A DNA stretch of 64,000 nt from Botryococcus braunii (GCA_002005505.1 KV908450.1:356063-420062); one strand, 5' to 3'; positions 24,570 to 38,175 are shown, counted from the stretch's first letter. Notes: a model not told the origin generated them from the letters alone. Numbers and translations are program-made.

Positions 24570-27166
24570 ATGACCCAGTCTGCGGAATCATCTCCAATGG
24601 ACCAGCTGAACCAACAGCCTCCTGTAAGTCTGGGTAGTCAATCCACAGAACAGGAGAAGACAGCACTCCCAGTGGTTTCGATACTGACAGCCTTACTGCA
24701 CGAGGACACAACAAAGCCATCAACAACAAATGTTAAGGTAGCCCATCCCTTATTAAAGGATGGGTGGAATTTCAAGTCTTGGCTTTATGATCTGACCACT
24801 GCAGCTATCCACAAGGAGTGCACGGAGGCCTTTCCGAAACCCCTTCCTTTCACGAGAGCAAATGCTGCTGCCATGATGCTGATCACTGGCAGTGTCCCAG
24901 TGGAGTGGAGTCCTATGTTGACAATGAAGCCCTCTGCCTTTGATGCCCTGTTATACATAGCCAATAAGTTCATTGGAGGACACAACAAGTCTGTTAACCG
25001 CCAGTGGCTACATACACTCAAAACAGAGCACATGACCAGGGAGGAGACGTTCGAGACATTTGTCATGAAAAAATTCATACTTTTCCAGAACCTCCTGGAC
25101 AACTCCCACTCCATTGACCCCGAAGATGTCACTAATGCTATTGTGGATTGTCTCCCCACTGAGCTAGCACAGTTCAAAGGAGCACTCTATGGGCATTGTT
25201 GCGGGCGCTCCTCAGAAGATGTGGTAAAAATCCTGCAAAGCCATGCCTATGGTGCTGGCTTCAATGACCAGCTCCCTCGACCTCTTCCCAAGGCAGCGGC
25301 AGTCCTCCCAAAGTCCCAGGACCCTGAGGCAGACCAGTCAGAGCAAGACAAAAAGAGGTGACGAAAAGTCAGGTGCTGGGAGTGTGGGAGCCGTGGACAC
25401 ATCAGCAAGGAGTGCAAAAAATGGAAGAAGGGTACTGGAGAGGAGCAAGCTGGCGACAGAAGTAAGCATTCACTGCCAAGTGTTCCCTCTGCATCCAACA
25501 GTACCCATGTTCCATGTCCTAAAAACGCAGAAGCCGTTCCTATCTCACTCCCCAGTGTGACGTTTAATGTATTACAGAGTGGTGGGATAGGGCACTCGTG
25601 GGAGGAATGGCTTGTGGACTCTGGAGCTACTGTCCACCTGGTTAATGACTTTGGTGTATTGCAGAACCCCACGGTGTACACAGAACCACGTCAACTGCAG
25701 TTGGCTACATCAGAGTCTCATGGTTCCATCATTGCTAGTGGGAGTGTGTGTCTGGTGAATGCAGAAGGGCAGTTACTGTGGCTCCATAATGTACAATGTG
25801 TTCCACAGGCCAGCACAAATCTCTTGTCTGTATCAGCTGGGGTAAGGGATGGTATTCAATTTGTTCCACGTGAGAATGGGACCTACAGCAGTCTGGTGGG
25901 ACCCATGGGTTGGGAGTGCAGCATTGTAGAAAGATATGGGTTGTATGTTTTGAGGGGAATTTATCCCACCAAATATCAGGTGGCTTGTCAAGTGTGTGTG
26001 AACCCTATGTCTGCACATCATGCTGCGCACAAACCTGCACATAACTGCAAGTTGCGAAAACTTTGGCATGAGAGGTTAGGGCATCCTGGGAAGACAGCCA
26101 CAGAGCGTTTGAGCAGGGAGGAGTTGTGTACTGGGATACCTGTGTCCCTTCTTCCTTGTTCAAAGTGCGATACTCACTGTGACCCTTGTGTTCGGGGAAA
26201 GCAGTGTAAACCATCTTTCAAGCCAAGTTCACATGAGCCGCCTCGAGTACTGCATCGAATACATGCGGATACGGTTGGTGCCATGTCAACTCCTGGCGTT
26301 GAAGGGGAAAAGTTTTCTGTCACAGTAGTGGATGAGTTGTCTAATTTCGTTTCAGTGTTACCAGTCACTAGCAAGGCTACCATTGCATCTCATTTGACAG
26401 ACACTATTACATACTGGGAGAGACAGACAGAATCCAAGGTTAAGGCGGTTAGGACTGACAGGGGCACAGAGTTCTTGAATAAAACGTTTCATGGGTTCTG
26501 TACAGAGAATGGCATTCACACTGAGACCTCTGCCGCGTATACTCCACAGCAGAATGGAGTTGCTGAGAGAATGAATCGAACATTGAAAGAGAAGGCCAGA
26601 ACATTGCTGTTGGGTGTTCAGGCAGATGAGAGTCTTTGGGTGGATGCAATGCTTACTGCTGCATATTTACATAATGTGATGCCAGTCTCTGGTCATGAGA
26701 AAACCCCATTTGAAATGTTCACTGGCTCTGTCCCTGATCTGTCCCATTTGCGCAAGTGGAGCTGTTTGGCATACGTGAAACATGCCAAACACCAGGTGTC
26801 ATCTTTGGGTGCACAGTCTGAGGCAGGTATGTTTGTGGGATACTGTCCACACACCAAGGGGTACAAGGTCCGACTGCCTGGTAGGACAGTGGTGTCTCCG
26901 AGTGTACATTTTGTGGAGAGCCAGAGTGGTGCGTCTGCCATTGGGCTGCAAGCTGCTGGGCCCGGTCCTGTATCTGCAACCCAGCCTGGATCTAGCCTGG
27001 ATCCGGACCCAGCCTCACCCCAACCGGGACCCAGCCTGGACCAGGACCTGAATCCTGTGGAATTGGAGACCCCTGCATCCACTGAGGCAACAATTCCCAT
27101 TAAGGACAACAGTAGCGAGGACGATGAACCCTCCCCAGCTCGCCCTCAAACTGCCCGACTGCATCC
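24570..27166 (+). pseudogene. Copia-alpha gag-protease-integrase, copy 2, first part
   Basis: From ATG 24570 the frame is broken only by TGA at 25359-25361 (Ser codon TCA in the other copies) and otherwise runs to the copy-3 insertion. It holds a copia-type gag, zinc knuckle (C-W-E-C-G-S-R-G-H, after the TGA) and protease (W-L-V-D-S-G-A-T-V-H-L near 25605). The integrase zinc domain (L-W-H-E-R-L-G-H-P...C..C) and DDE core (I-H-A-D-T-V-G-A; R-T-D-R-G-T-E-F-L; N-G-V-A-E-R-M-N-R) follow. The rest of pol continues at 35539. Confidence 0.88.
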
Positions 27167-28545
27167 TGTGAAAGGTTATGGGCAGAGAGAACACCTGTAA
27201 GTCCGCAAAAGGATTTGTCAATGCACTGTAGAGGTTTCGTCAGTCAGACCTCGACACACCCTTTGCACGCGACTGATACAGGTTCGACAGGAGCGCCTTC
27301 CCTTGCGGCAACCAAAAAGCAAGTGCGACTGTCTCAAACACAAATCAAATATGCAATAGCAAGCTTCAACTTGTAGCAAACAGACAGGACTTCCATTCCG
27401 TGGCACAGGATTCGGCCAACCAACGAATCGATTACATGGGACAATATTACTGCTTGCCCTACTGGCACAATCTCATATACGCATAAATTACTTCTCACAT
27501 CAGCTGGTTTTATAGCATCGTCTCAAACATGTTCTGTGCCGGACCTGAGTCCGGCACACTCGTTCCCTTGACGACCTAACAGCACAGCTTTGCGACAGTC
27601 AGCGAAATATCTAACCAAATAGGAATTATCTCATTAAATCACAACTACATCAATACCTGTAAGTCCGCAAAAGGATTTGTCAATGCACTGTAGAGGTTTC
27701 GTCAGTCACACCTCGACACACCTATTGCCCCAAGCATTACGATTTAGCCAGAGCAATGAGCAACATTGCAAATGCAGTGGTTATCAAATACATCATGCTA
27801 TTCTATCATCTGTCAAAGTGCCAACGTACCCTTTGCACGCGACTGATACAGGTTCGACAGGAGCGCCTTCCCTTGCGGCAACCAAAAAGCAAGTGCGACT
27901 GTCTCAAACACAAATCAAATATGCAATAGCAAGCTTCAACTTGTAGCAAACAGACAGGACTTCCATTCCGTGGCACATGATTCGGCCAACCAACGAATGA
28001 CGAGTCTGTCGCCTCCAGCAGTTAAATACCTGACCGTGTTTGGCGCCCAAGGGACTCGATAAAAGTCGAGTCCCTGAAAGCTTCTCATTCCAAAAAGTCC
28101 CTAATTGGTAATCCAATACGGATGATGTGTCCTAGACAAAATACCTAAAGGTCCCATTTTCTGTACCTAATTAAACACACTGATGTGGCCGCCTAAGAAT
28201 TAGTTTGACTGACCTCGAAGACGTATTCGAGGTCCCAAAAAACAAGTTCCACTGAGTGCCACGATGCTGTGTGAGTCAATGCAAAGTTGTCCAAACCTCT
28301 ATGTGAAGTTACGTGAGGAAGACTGAGGTCTGTCAAGGAATTATGTCGCTTCACAGCCAAGTTCCTAGGACTAGCTGGAAGAAGTATGCAGTAGTTTGCA
28401 CCTAAGGCCCAACAGTGTTGTGCCGTCCAGGGCAGCCTGGCATGCACGACTGTTTTGCCTAGGATGAGTCAGAAGAATACCTCTGAATAAGTCCAACAGT
28501 AATGCTCCCTAAGTAATTACCTGATCTAGGTCATTACCTACAACA
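27167..28545 (-). repeat. Copia-alpha 3' LTR, copy 3 (long form)
   Basis: The plus strand reads TGTGAAAGG...CTACAACA. 1379 bp. Confidence 0.93.
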
Positions 28546-28732
28546 CTTCCCCTTGGACGTTTCAGAGGTCCAGCTATTGTACTACTTCTCAGGCAACGCC
28601 CACTGTAGTACATGCTTCTGGGTCAGGCGTGCTTCGGGGGAGTTACTAGTGAAGGAGGTAGCTAATCTCCTCACCCTCCGCCTTTGCCCGTGGTCACTCG
28701 GTCGTGGTGAACACCAGCCGGAAAATAAGACG

Positions 28733-30097
28733 TCACTCGCGTGAAACGACACCAAGTGTATTGCGATGAATCTTGAACAACACAGGGACGAGTGGTTTCG
28801 TAAAGATGTCCGCCACATTCTTCTGGGTGGGTACATACTTCACGTCCACGTCACCCTGAATGACAGCAGCACGTGCATGGTGAAATGCCACAGCAACATG
28901 CTTGGTGTACTTGGAATTTACAAGATTCCGTAAATTCCGAACACACCCAGAGTTATCAATGAACAGAGGAGGTTTCCACACATCAACATGAATCTCCTCC
29001 AAGAAACCGCGAAGCCAAATGGCTTCTTTGACAGCATGACTAGCAGCTCGAAACTCTGATTCCACTGTTGATGTAGCAGTGGCACTTTGTTTCTTGCTGC
29101 CCCAAACAACTGACCCACCATAAACTTGGAACACGAAACCTGTAGTGGATGCTCGCATATCTAGATCACCCGCATAGTCGGCATCGACATAACCCTCAAG
29201 AGGAGATGTGCCCCCACCAAGCTGTAGTGCAAGATCCCGAGTGTCCTTCAAATACCGGACCACTCGAAGACCTTCTTGCATATGTGCAGTGGTAGGTGTG
29301 CCTCTATACCGTGAAAGAACCCCTACCGCATGAGCAATATCAGGACGTGTGGTATTAGCTAAATACAGAAGAGAGCCAATCAGCTCACAGTAACGATGCC
29401 CGGGTTCCAAAGCAACCCCAGCCCCATCAATGGGATTGGACTGAGTGGAGTGACTGGTGTGCACAAATGATTTACTCATGGGTGTGTCATAGGCCCGTGT
29501 GTCACCACTAAGTCCAAAACTGTCCACCAATGCATCTATCTTCAGCCCACTACTCATCCACATCAGCTTCCGCTCTCGATCTCGAACAATCTGACATCCC
29601 AGGAAATCCTTGACTTCCCCAAGATCATGAATAGAAAACTCTTTCCCTATAGTCTCCTTAAAGGCCAATACACGTGGGAGAGCCTTTGACATGATCAGCA
29701 TGTCGTCTACAAAGAGAACCAAATACACAGGATCTTCCCCTGGAACATTTGACACATAGATTCCTGCATCTGACATGCATGCAGTAAATCCATGTTTAGC
29801 CAGTGTGGCATCAAGCGTATGATACCAGGCACGTGGAGCTTGTTTGAGGCCGTACAGAGCCTTACGCAAGCGACACACTTGGGGACCACCATTGTGAAAT
29901 CCTGGAGGTTGAGTAACGTAAACCTCTTCCTCCAGATCCCCATTCAAAAAGGCCGTTTTTATATCGAGCTGATGAATTTCCATATCCTCAGCAGCTGCCT
30001 TACACAGAAGAACACGTCGAGCCCCAAAGCTACTGGTGGGTGCGAAGACCCTCGTCCACATCAATACCCTGAATTTGACGACATCGTTGTGCAACAA
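28733..30097 (-). pseudogene. Copia-alpha copy 3: RT and RNase H part of gag-pol
   Basis: Third frame of a twice-frameshifted polyprotein. RT: V-F-A-P-T-S-S-F-G, D-I-K-T-A-F-L-N-G, L-Y-G-L-K-Q-A-P-R-A-W and the catalytic L-F-V-D-D-M-L-I. RNase H: V-D-A-D-Y-A-G-D, S-T-V-E-S-E-F, and a second acidic site F-I-D-N-S-G-C. It ends V-V-S-R-E before a TGA. RT copies the genomic RNA and RNase H degrades it. Apart from the join near 30060 it is open over about 445 residues, so this copy is close to intact. Confidence 0.88.
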
Positions 30098-31886
30098 GAC
30101 GAGCTTTGTACCTTATAACATTACCATGGGCATCGACTTTAACAGAATAGATCCAGTGAACTGGGATGACTTTCTTTCCTCTGGGTCTTTCAGTGTACTC
30201 AAAGCACTCATGAGCATCGAGAGAGTTCTTCTCCTCGATCATGGCTTGTTCCCAAAACACCCACTGATCAGACATTCGTGCCTCACGATAGTTACTTGGT
30301 ACAGGAATCTTGCTAAATCTCACTCCTGCAGGACTAGCAAGGCAAGCACGTAGAAAAGCAATACTGGCAGGTTCACTGGCATCCCCTCCTGAATCCGCCG
30401 TACGGAACACACATGAAGACATCTCCCCACTGGGTTCTGCCCCATCTTGCTCATGCAAAATGTCTCTAACAATCCTGGCAGATCCTGCCCATGGATTATC
30501 TGAGCTCTGCCTTGTGGCAGATGGCAGATTATGAAAGAATGCAACCTTGCCTCTGGATCTCATCTGACCCACTACTCTCCGTGCTTCCTGACTCCCGCTC
30601 TCATCTTCTCTCACAGCAGCAGCAGTTATCATCTCTTCATGTTCACATACCATCTCAGAATGGTCCACTGCGTCATGCACATTGCTAACTCGAAGTCGAG
30701 TTTCACGATCAGATTCACATTTTGCATTAACAAGCCTCCCTACAGCCTCATCACGTACATGCATAGCAACAGCATTGTCATCGCTACACTGATCAACAGC
30801 ACTGGAATCACCCTCCACTCCAGAGTCAGTGTCAACTCCAGTACCCCTCCCAGTACATTCTGCTTCTCCTGCTTCCCCTATGTCTCCTGCTTCCCCTGGT
30901 TCCCTGGACGTTGTAATCCCCCCTTCTTCTGTACTGATGTCATCATGTACAGTGACGGTGGTAGGAGCTTCATCAGCAGCTTCGATCCCAGCCTGCTCTG
31001 TGATGTCACCAGACTTGGGTTGCTGTTTACGAGCATTTCGTTGCTGCAGACGCTCTGCACGTGTCAAAGCTCCAGGCTGCAGCTGGAAACGTGCCGTACC
31101 ACCAGGCCAGGGGAATGCGCCCGGGGTGCGTGAAGTTGGAGACTTGGCCAGTGGTACTGCCATGAGTCTCAGTCGGGCTATGGTGCGAATCCCTCCACTG
31201 GTGGTTGGTGCAGAGGTCCCATGCCTGGTAGCAGCATGCATGCGCCTGGGCACCTCACTGACTCCAGGTGATTGGCTTGAGGATGCTGGACGAGGCGCTG
31301 TAGAGCCAGGAGACGCCACTGGGGATGACGCGGCGGGGGCGCAGGGTGCAGTGAGGTTGGAGTGCCTAGTGCGCGCAGGGGGTGCACAAGGTGCGCGGGG
31401 TGCAGTGGGGTCTGGATGCAGTCGGGCAGTTTGAGGGCGAGCTGGGGAGGGTTCATCGTCCTCGCTACTGTTGTCCTCCATGGGAATTGTTGCCTCAGTG
31501 GATGCAGGGGTCTCCAATTCCACAGGATTCAGGTCCTGGTCCAGGCTGGGTCCCGGTTGAGGTGAGGCTGGGTCCGGATCCAGGCTAGATCCAGGCTGGG
31601 TTGCAGATACAGGACCGGGCCCAGCAGCTTGCAGCCCAATGGCAGACGCACCACTCTGGCTCTCCACAAAATGTACACTCGGAGACACCACTGTCCTACC
31701 AGGCAGTCGGACCTTGTACCCCTTGGTGTGTGGACAGTATCCCACAAACATACCTGCCTCAGACTGTGCACCCAAAGATGACACCTGGTGTTTGGCATGT
31801 TTCACGTATGCCAAACAGCTCCACTTGCGCAAATGGGACAGATCAGGGACAGAGCCAGTGAACATTTCAAATGGGGTTTTCTCCAT
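30030..31886 (-). pseudogene. Copia-alpha copy 3: integrase end and spacer part of gag-pol
   Basis: Second frame, from E-K-T-P-F-E-M-F to the start of RT (W-I-Y-S-V-K-V-D, R-L-V-A-Q). It includes a long Pro-, Ala- and Ser-rich, then Glu-rich, spacer between integrase and RT (about 30500-31480). One base change in length near 31880 separates it from the gag frame and another near 30060 from the RT frame. Confidence 0.85.
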
Positions 31887-34011
31887 GACCAGAGACTGGC
31901 ATCACATTATGTAAATATGCAGCAGTAAGCATTGCATCCACCCAAAGACTCTCATCTGCCTGAACACCCAACAGCAATGTTCTGGCCTTCTCTTTCAATG
32001 TTCGATTCATTCTCTCAGCAACTCCATTCTGCTGTGGAGTATACGCGGCAGAGGTCTCAGTGTGAATGCCATTCTCTGTACAGAACCCATGAAACGTTTT
32101 ATTCAAGAACTCTGTGCCCCTGTCAGTCCTAACCGCCTTAACCTTGGATTCTGTCTGTCTCTCCCAGTATGTAATAGTGTCTGTCAAATGAGATGCAATG
32201 GTAGCCTTGCTAGTGACTGGTAACACTGAAACGAAATTAGACAACTCATCCACTACTGTGACAGAAAACTTTTCCCCTTCAACGCCAGGAGTTGACATGG
32301 CACCAACCGTATCCGCATGTATTCGATGCAGTACTCGAGGCGGCTCATGTGAACTTGGCTTGAAAGATGGTTTACACTGCTTTCCCCGAACACAAGGGTC
32401 ACAGTGAGTATCGCACTTTGAACAAGGAAGAAGGGACACAGGTATCCCAGTACACAACTCCTCCCTGCTCAAACGCTCTGTGGCTGTCTTCCCAGGATGC
32501 CCTAACCTCTCATGCCAAAGTTTTCGCAACTTGCAGTTATGTGCAGGTTTGTGCGCAGCATGATGTGCAGACATAGGGTTCACACACACTTGACAAGCCA
32601 CCTGATATTTGGTGGGATAAATTCCCCTCAGAACATACAACCCATATCTTTCTACAATGCTGCACTCCCAACCCATGGGTCCCACCAGACTGCTGTAGGT
32701 CCCATTCTCACGTGGAACAAATTGAATACCATCCCTTACCCCAGCTGATACAGACAAGAGATTTGTGCTGGCCTGTGGAACACATTGTACATTATGGAGC
32801 CACAGTAACTTCCCTTCTGCATTCACCAGACACACACTCCCACTAGCAATGATGGAACCATGAGACTCTGATGTAGCCAACTGCAGTTGACGTGGTTCTG
32901 TGTACACTGTGGGGTTCTGCAATACACCAAAGTCATTAACCAGGTGGACAGTAGCCCCAGAGTCCACAAGCCATTCCTCGCACGAGTGCCCTATCCCACC
33001 ACTTTGTAATACATTAAACGTCACACTGGGCAGTGAGATAGGAACGGCTTCTGCGTTTTTAGGACATGGAACATGGGTACTGTTGGATGCAGAGGGAACA
33101 CTTGGCAGTGAATGCTTACTTCTGTCGCCAGCTTGCTCCTCTCCAGTACCCTTTTTCCATTTTGTGCACTCCTTGCTGATGTGTCCACGGCTCCCACACT
33201 CCCAGCACCTGACTTTTCGTGACCTCTTTCTGTCTTGCTCTGACTGGTCTGCCTCAGGGTCCTGGGACTTTGGGAGGACTGCCGCTGCCTTGGGAAGAGG
33301 TCGAGGGAGCTGGTCATTGAAGCCAGCACCATAGGCATGGCTCTGCAGGATTTTTACCACATCTTCTGAGGAGCGCCCGCAACAATGCCCATAGAGTGCT
33401 CCTTTGAACTGTGCTAGCTCAGTGGGGAGACAATCCACAATAGCATTAGTGACATCTTCGGGGTCAATGGAGTGGGAGTTGTCCAGGAGGTTCTGGAAAA
33501 GTATGAATTTTTTCATGACAAATGTCTCGAACGTCTCCTCCCTGGTCATGTGCTCTGTTTTGAGTGTGTGTAGCCACTGGCGGTTAACAGACTTGTTGTG
33601 TCCTCCAGTGAACTTATTGGCTATGTATAACAGGGCATCAAAGGCAGAGGGCTTCATTGTCAACATAGGACTCCACTCCACTGGGACACTGCCAGTGATC
33701 AGCATCATGGCAGCAGCATTTGCTCTCGTGAAAGGAAGGGGTTTCTGAAAGGCCTCCGTGCACTCCTTGTGGATAGCTGCAGTGGTCAGATCATAAAGCC
33801 AGGACTTGAAATTCCACCCATCCTTTAATAAGGGATGGGCTACCTTAACATTTGTTGTTGATGGCTTTGTTGTGTCCTCGTGCAGTAAGGCTGTCAGTAT
33901 CGAAACCACTGGGAGTGCTGTCTTCTCCTGTTCTGTGGATTGACCACCCAGACTTACAGGAGGCTGTTGGTTCAGCTGGTCCATTGGAGATGATTCCGCA
34001 GACTGGGTCAT
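31867..34011 (-). pseudogene. Copia-alpha copy 3: gag, protease and integrase core
   Basis: Starts at the ATG complementary to 34009-34011 and is open for 714 residues. It holds gag, zinc knuckle (about residue 268), protease W-L-V-D-S-G-A-T (about 346), GAG-pre-integrase H-H-C-C (about 495-550) and DDE core (R-T-D-R-G-T-E-F-L about 627; N-G-V-A-E-R-M-N-R about 661). An extra base (TCATGGAG against TCAGGAG or TCATGAG) shifts the frame near 31880. Confidence 0.88.
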
Positions 34012-34162
34012 TGTGTGAAAGGTTATGGGTTTCTGCAAGTCTGGGTCACTTTGCAGATATGAATCGTTCTGGATATGACGTGCAGCAGGTATTCAAGGCG
34101 GACTCCTCGTACTCTGCAACCTTGGCTTCGGCGTAGCTCGATGGGCAGGTGGGCCCATAACC

Positions 34163-35538
34163 TGTGAAAGGTTATGGGCAGAGAGAACACCTGTAAGTCC
34201 GCAAAAGGATTTGTCAATGCACTGTAGAGGTTTCGTCAGTCAGACCTCGACACACCCTTTGCGCGCGACTGATACAGGTTCGACAGGAGCGCCTTCCCTT
34301 GCGGCAACCAAAAAGCAAGTGCGACTGTCTCAAACACAAATCAAATATGCAATAGCAAGCTTCAACTTGTAGCAAACAGACAGGACTTCCATTCCGTGGC
34401 ACAGGATTCGGCCAACCAACGAATCGATTACATGGGACAATATTACTGCTTGCCCTACTGGCACAATCTCATATACGCATAAATTACTTCTCACATCAGC
34501 TGGTTTTATAGCATCGTCTCAAACATGTTCTGTGCCGGACCTGAGTCCGGCACACTCGTTCCCTTGACGACCTAAAGCACAGCTTTGCGACAGTCAACGA
34601 AAATCTAACCAAATAGGAATTATATCATTAAATCACAACTACATCAATACCTGTAAGTCCGCAAAAGGATTTGTCAATGCACTGTAGAGGTTTCGTCAGT
34701 CAGACCTCGACACACCTATTGCCCCAGCATTACGATTTAGCCAGAGCAATGAGCAACATTGCAAATGCAGTGGTTATCAAATACATCATGCTATTCTATC
34801 ATCTGTCAAAGTGCCAACGTACCCTTTGCGCGCGACTGATACAGGTTCGACAGGAGCGCCTTCCCTTGCGGCAACCAAAAAGCAAGTGCGACTGTCTCAA
34901 ACACAAATCAAATATGCAATAGCAAGCTTCAACTTGTAGCAAACAGACAGGACTTCCATTCCGTGGCACAGGATTCGGCCAACCAACGAATGACGAGTCT
35001 GTCGCCTCCAGCAGTTAAATACCTGACCGTGTTTGGCGCCCAAGGGACTCGATAAAAGTCGAGTCCCTGAAAGCTTCTCATTCCAAAAGGTCCCTAATTG
35101 GTAATCCAATACGGATGATGTGTCCTAGACAAAATACCTAAAGGTCCCATTTTCTGTACCTAATTAAACACACTGATGTGGCCGCCTAAGAATTAGTTTG
35201 ACTGACCTCGAAGACGTATTCGAGGTCCCAAAAAACAAGTTCCACTGAGTGCCACGATGCTGTGTGAGTCAATGCAAAGTTGTCCAAACCTCTATGTGAA
35301 GTTACGTGAGGAAGACTGAGGTCTGTCAAGGAATTATGTCGCTTCACAGCCAAGTTCCTAGGACTAGCTGGAAGAAGTATGCAGTAGTTTGCACCTAAGG
35401 CCCAACAGTGTTGTGCCGTCCAGGGCAGCCTGGCATGCACGACTGTTTTGCCTAGGATGAGTCAGAAGAATACCTCTGAATAAGTCCAACAGTAATGCTC
35501 CCTAAGTAATTACCTGATCTAGGTCATTACCTACAACA
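34163..35538 (-). repeat. Copia-alpha 5' LTR, copy 3 (long form)
   Basis: 1376 bp, TGTGAAAGG...CTACAACA on the plus strand. Followed on the minus strand by primer site GGTTATGGGCCCACC (34162-34148). Confidence 0.93.
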
Positions 35539-38175
35539 TGCATGCACCCCTGCGCGCACTAGGCACTCCAACCTCACTGCACCCTGCGCCCCGCGCCATC
35601 CCAGTGGTCTCCTGGTCTACGCGCCCGTCCAGCATCCTCAAGCCAATCACCTGGAGTCAGTGAGGTGCCCGGCGCATGCATGCTGCTACCAGCATGGACC
35701 TCTGCACCAACCACCAGTGGAGGATTCGCACCATAGCCCGACTGGACTCATGGCAGTACCACTGGCCAAGTCTCCAACTTCACGCACCCCGGGCGCATTC
35801 CCCTGGCCTGGTGGTACGGCACGTTTCCAGCTGCAGCCTGGAGCTTTGACACGTGCAGAGCGTCTGCAGCAACGAAATGCTCGTAAACAGCAACCCAAGT
35901 CTGGTGACATCACAGAGCAGGCTGGGATCGAAGCTGCTGATGAAGCTCCTACCACCGTCACTGTACATGATGACATCAGTACAGAAGAAGGGGGGATTAC
36001 AACGTCCAGGGAACCAGGGGAAGCAGGAGACGTAGGGGAAGCAGGAGAAGCAGAATGTACTGGGAGGGGTACTGGAGTTGACACTGACTCTGCAGTGGAG
36101 GGTGATTCAAGTGCTGTTGATCAGTGTAGCGATGACAATGCTGTTGCTATGCATGTACGTGATGAGGCTGTAGGGAGGCTTGTTAATGCAAAATGTGAAT
36201 CTGATCGTGAAACTCGACTTCGAGTTAGCAATGTGCATGACGCAGTGGACCATTCTGAGATGGTATGTGAACATGAAGAGATGATAACTGCTGCTGCTGT
36301 GAGAGAAGATGAGAGCGGGAGTCAGGAAGCACGGAGAGTAGTGGGTCAGATGAGATCCAGAGGCAAGGTTGCATTCTTTGATAATCTGCCATCTGCCACA
36401 AGGCAGAGCTCAGATAATCCATGGGCAGGATCTGCCAGGATTGTTAGAGACATTTTGCATGAGCAAGATGGGGCAGAACCCAGTGGGGAGATGCCTTCAT
36501 GTGTGTTCCGTACGCGGATTCAGGAGGGGATGCCAGTGAACCTGCCAGTATTGCTTTTCTACGTGCTTGCCTTGCTAGTCCTGCAGGAGTGAGATTTAGC
36601 AAGATTCCTGTACCAAGTAACTATCGTGAGGCACGAATGTCTGATCAGTGGGTGTTTTGGGAACAAGCCATGATCGAGGAGAAGAACTCTCTCGATGCTC
36701 ATGAGTGCTTTGAGTACACTGAAAGACCCAGAGGAAAGAAAGTCATCCCAGTTCACTGGATCTATTCTGTTAAAGTCGATGCCCATGGTAATGTTATAAG
36801 GTACAAAGCTCGTCTTGTTGCACAAGGATGTCGTCAAATTCAGGGTATTGATGTGGACGAGGTCTTCGCACCCACCAGTAGCTTTGGGGCTCGACGTGTT
36901 CTTCTGTGTAAGGCAGCTGCTGAGGATATGGAAATTCATCAGCTCGATATAAAAACGGCCTTTTTGAATGGGGATCTGGAGGAAGAGGTTTACGTTACTC
37001 AACCTCCAGGATTTCACAATGGTGGTCCCCAAGTGTGTCGCTTGCGTAAGGCTCTGTACGGCCTCAAACAAGCTCCACGTGCCTGGTATCATACGCTTGA
37101 TGCCACACTGGCTAAACATGGATTTACTGCATGCATGTCAGATGCAGGAATCTATGTGTCAAATGTTCCAGGGGAAGATCCTGTGTATTTGGTTCTCTTT
37201 GTAGACGACATGCTGATCATGTCAAAGGCTCTCCCACGTGTATTGGCCTTTAAGGAGACTATAGGGAAAGAGTTTTCTATTCATGATCTTGGGGAAGTCA
37301 AGGATTTCCTGGGATGTCAGATTGTTCGAGATCGAGAGCGGAAGCTGATGTGGATGAGTAGTGGGCTGAAGATAGATGCATTGGTGGACAGTTTTGGACT
37401 TAGTGGTGACACACGGGCCTATGACACACCCATGAGTAAATCATTTGTGCACACCAGTCACTCCACTCAGTCCAATCCCATTGATGGGGCTGGGGTTGCT
37501 TTGGAACCCGGGCATCGTTACTGTGAGCTGATTGGCTCTCTTCTGTATTTAGCTAATACCACACGTCCTGATATTGCTCATGCGGTAGGGGTTCTTTCAC
37601 GGTATAGAGGCACACCTACCACTGCACATATGCAAGAAGGTCTTCGAGTGGTCCGGTATTTGAAGGACACTCGGGATCTTGCACTCCAGCTTGGTGGGGG
37701 CACATCTCCTCTTGAGGGTTATGTCGATGCCGACTATGCGGGTGATCTAGATATGCGAGCATCCACTACAGGTTTCGTGTTCCAAGTTTATGGTGGGTCA
37801 GTTGTTGGGGCAGCAAGAAACAAAGTGCCACTGCTACATCAACAGTGGAATCAGAGTTTCGAGCTGCTAGTCATGCTGTCAAAGAAGCCATTGGCTTCGC
37901 GGTTTCTTGGAGGAGATTCATGTTGATGTGTGGAAACCTCCTCTGTTCATTGATAACTCTGGGTGTGTTCGGAATTTACGGAATCTTGTAAATTCCAAGT
38001 ACACCAAGCATGTTGCTGTGGCATTTCCCATGCACGTGCTGCTGTCATTCAGGGTGACGTGGACGTGAAGTATGTACCCACCCAGAAGAATGTGGCGGAC
38101 ATCTTTACGAAACCACTCGTCCCTGTGTTGTTCAAGATTCACCACAATACACTTGGTGTCGTTTCACGCGAGTGA
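35539..38175 (+). pseudogene. Copia-alpha gag-pol, copy 2, second part (spacer, RT, RNase H)
   Basis: Continues copy 2 after the nested element. The spacer (to about 36590) is hit by many one-base deletions. From 36593 the RT frame is open (K-V-I-P-V-H-W-I-Y, D-I-K-T-A-F-L-N-G, L-F-V-D-D-M-L-I near 37197) into RNase H (Y-V-D-A-D-Y-A-G-D). A lost T near 37806 shifts the frame and more one-base losses follow near 37904 and 38026. The original stop (R-E, TGA) is at 38173-38175. Confidence 0.85.

Larger units (their letters stand above)
27167..35538 (-). mobile_element. Copia-alpha copy 3: complete minus-strand element, 8372 bp, inside copy 2
   Basis: LTRs at 34163-35538 (5') and 27167-28545 (3') differ at about ten sites by eye, so the insertion is young. 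Primer site at 34148-34162. There is no clean target duplication: the host sequence has TGCATCC on the left and TGCATGC on the right, and about 30 bp present in copy 5 are missing. Confidence 0.93.

Noticed and set aside
31529..31914. Plus-strand frames opposite Copia-alpha copy 3, repeated in the other copies
   Set aside because: They are the antisense of integrase and spacer coding sequence; present in each copy only because the sense frame is.
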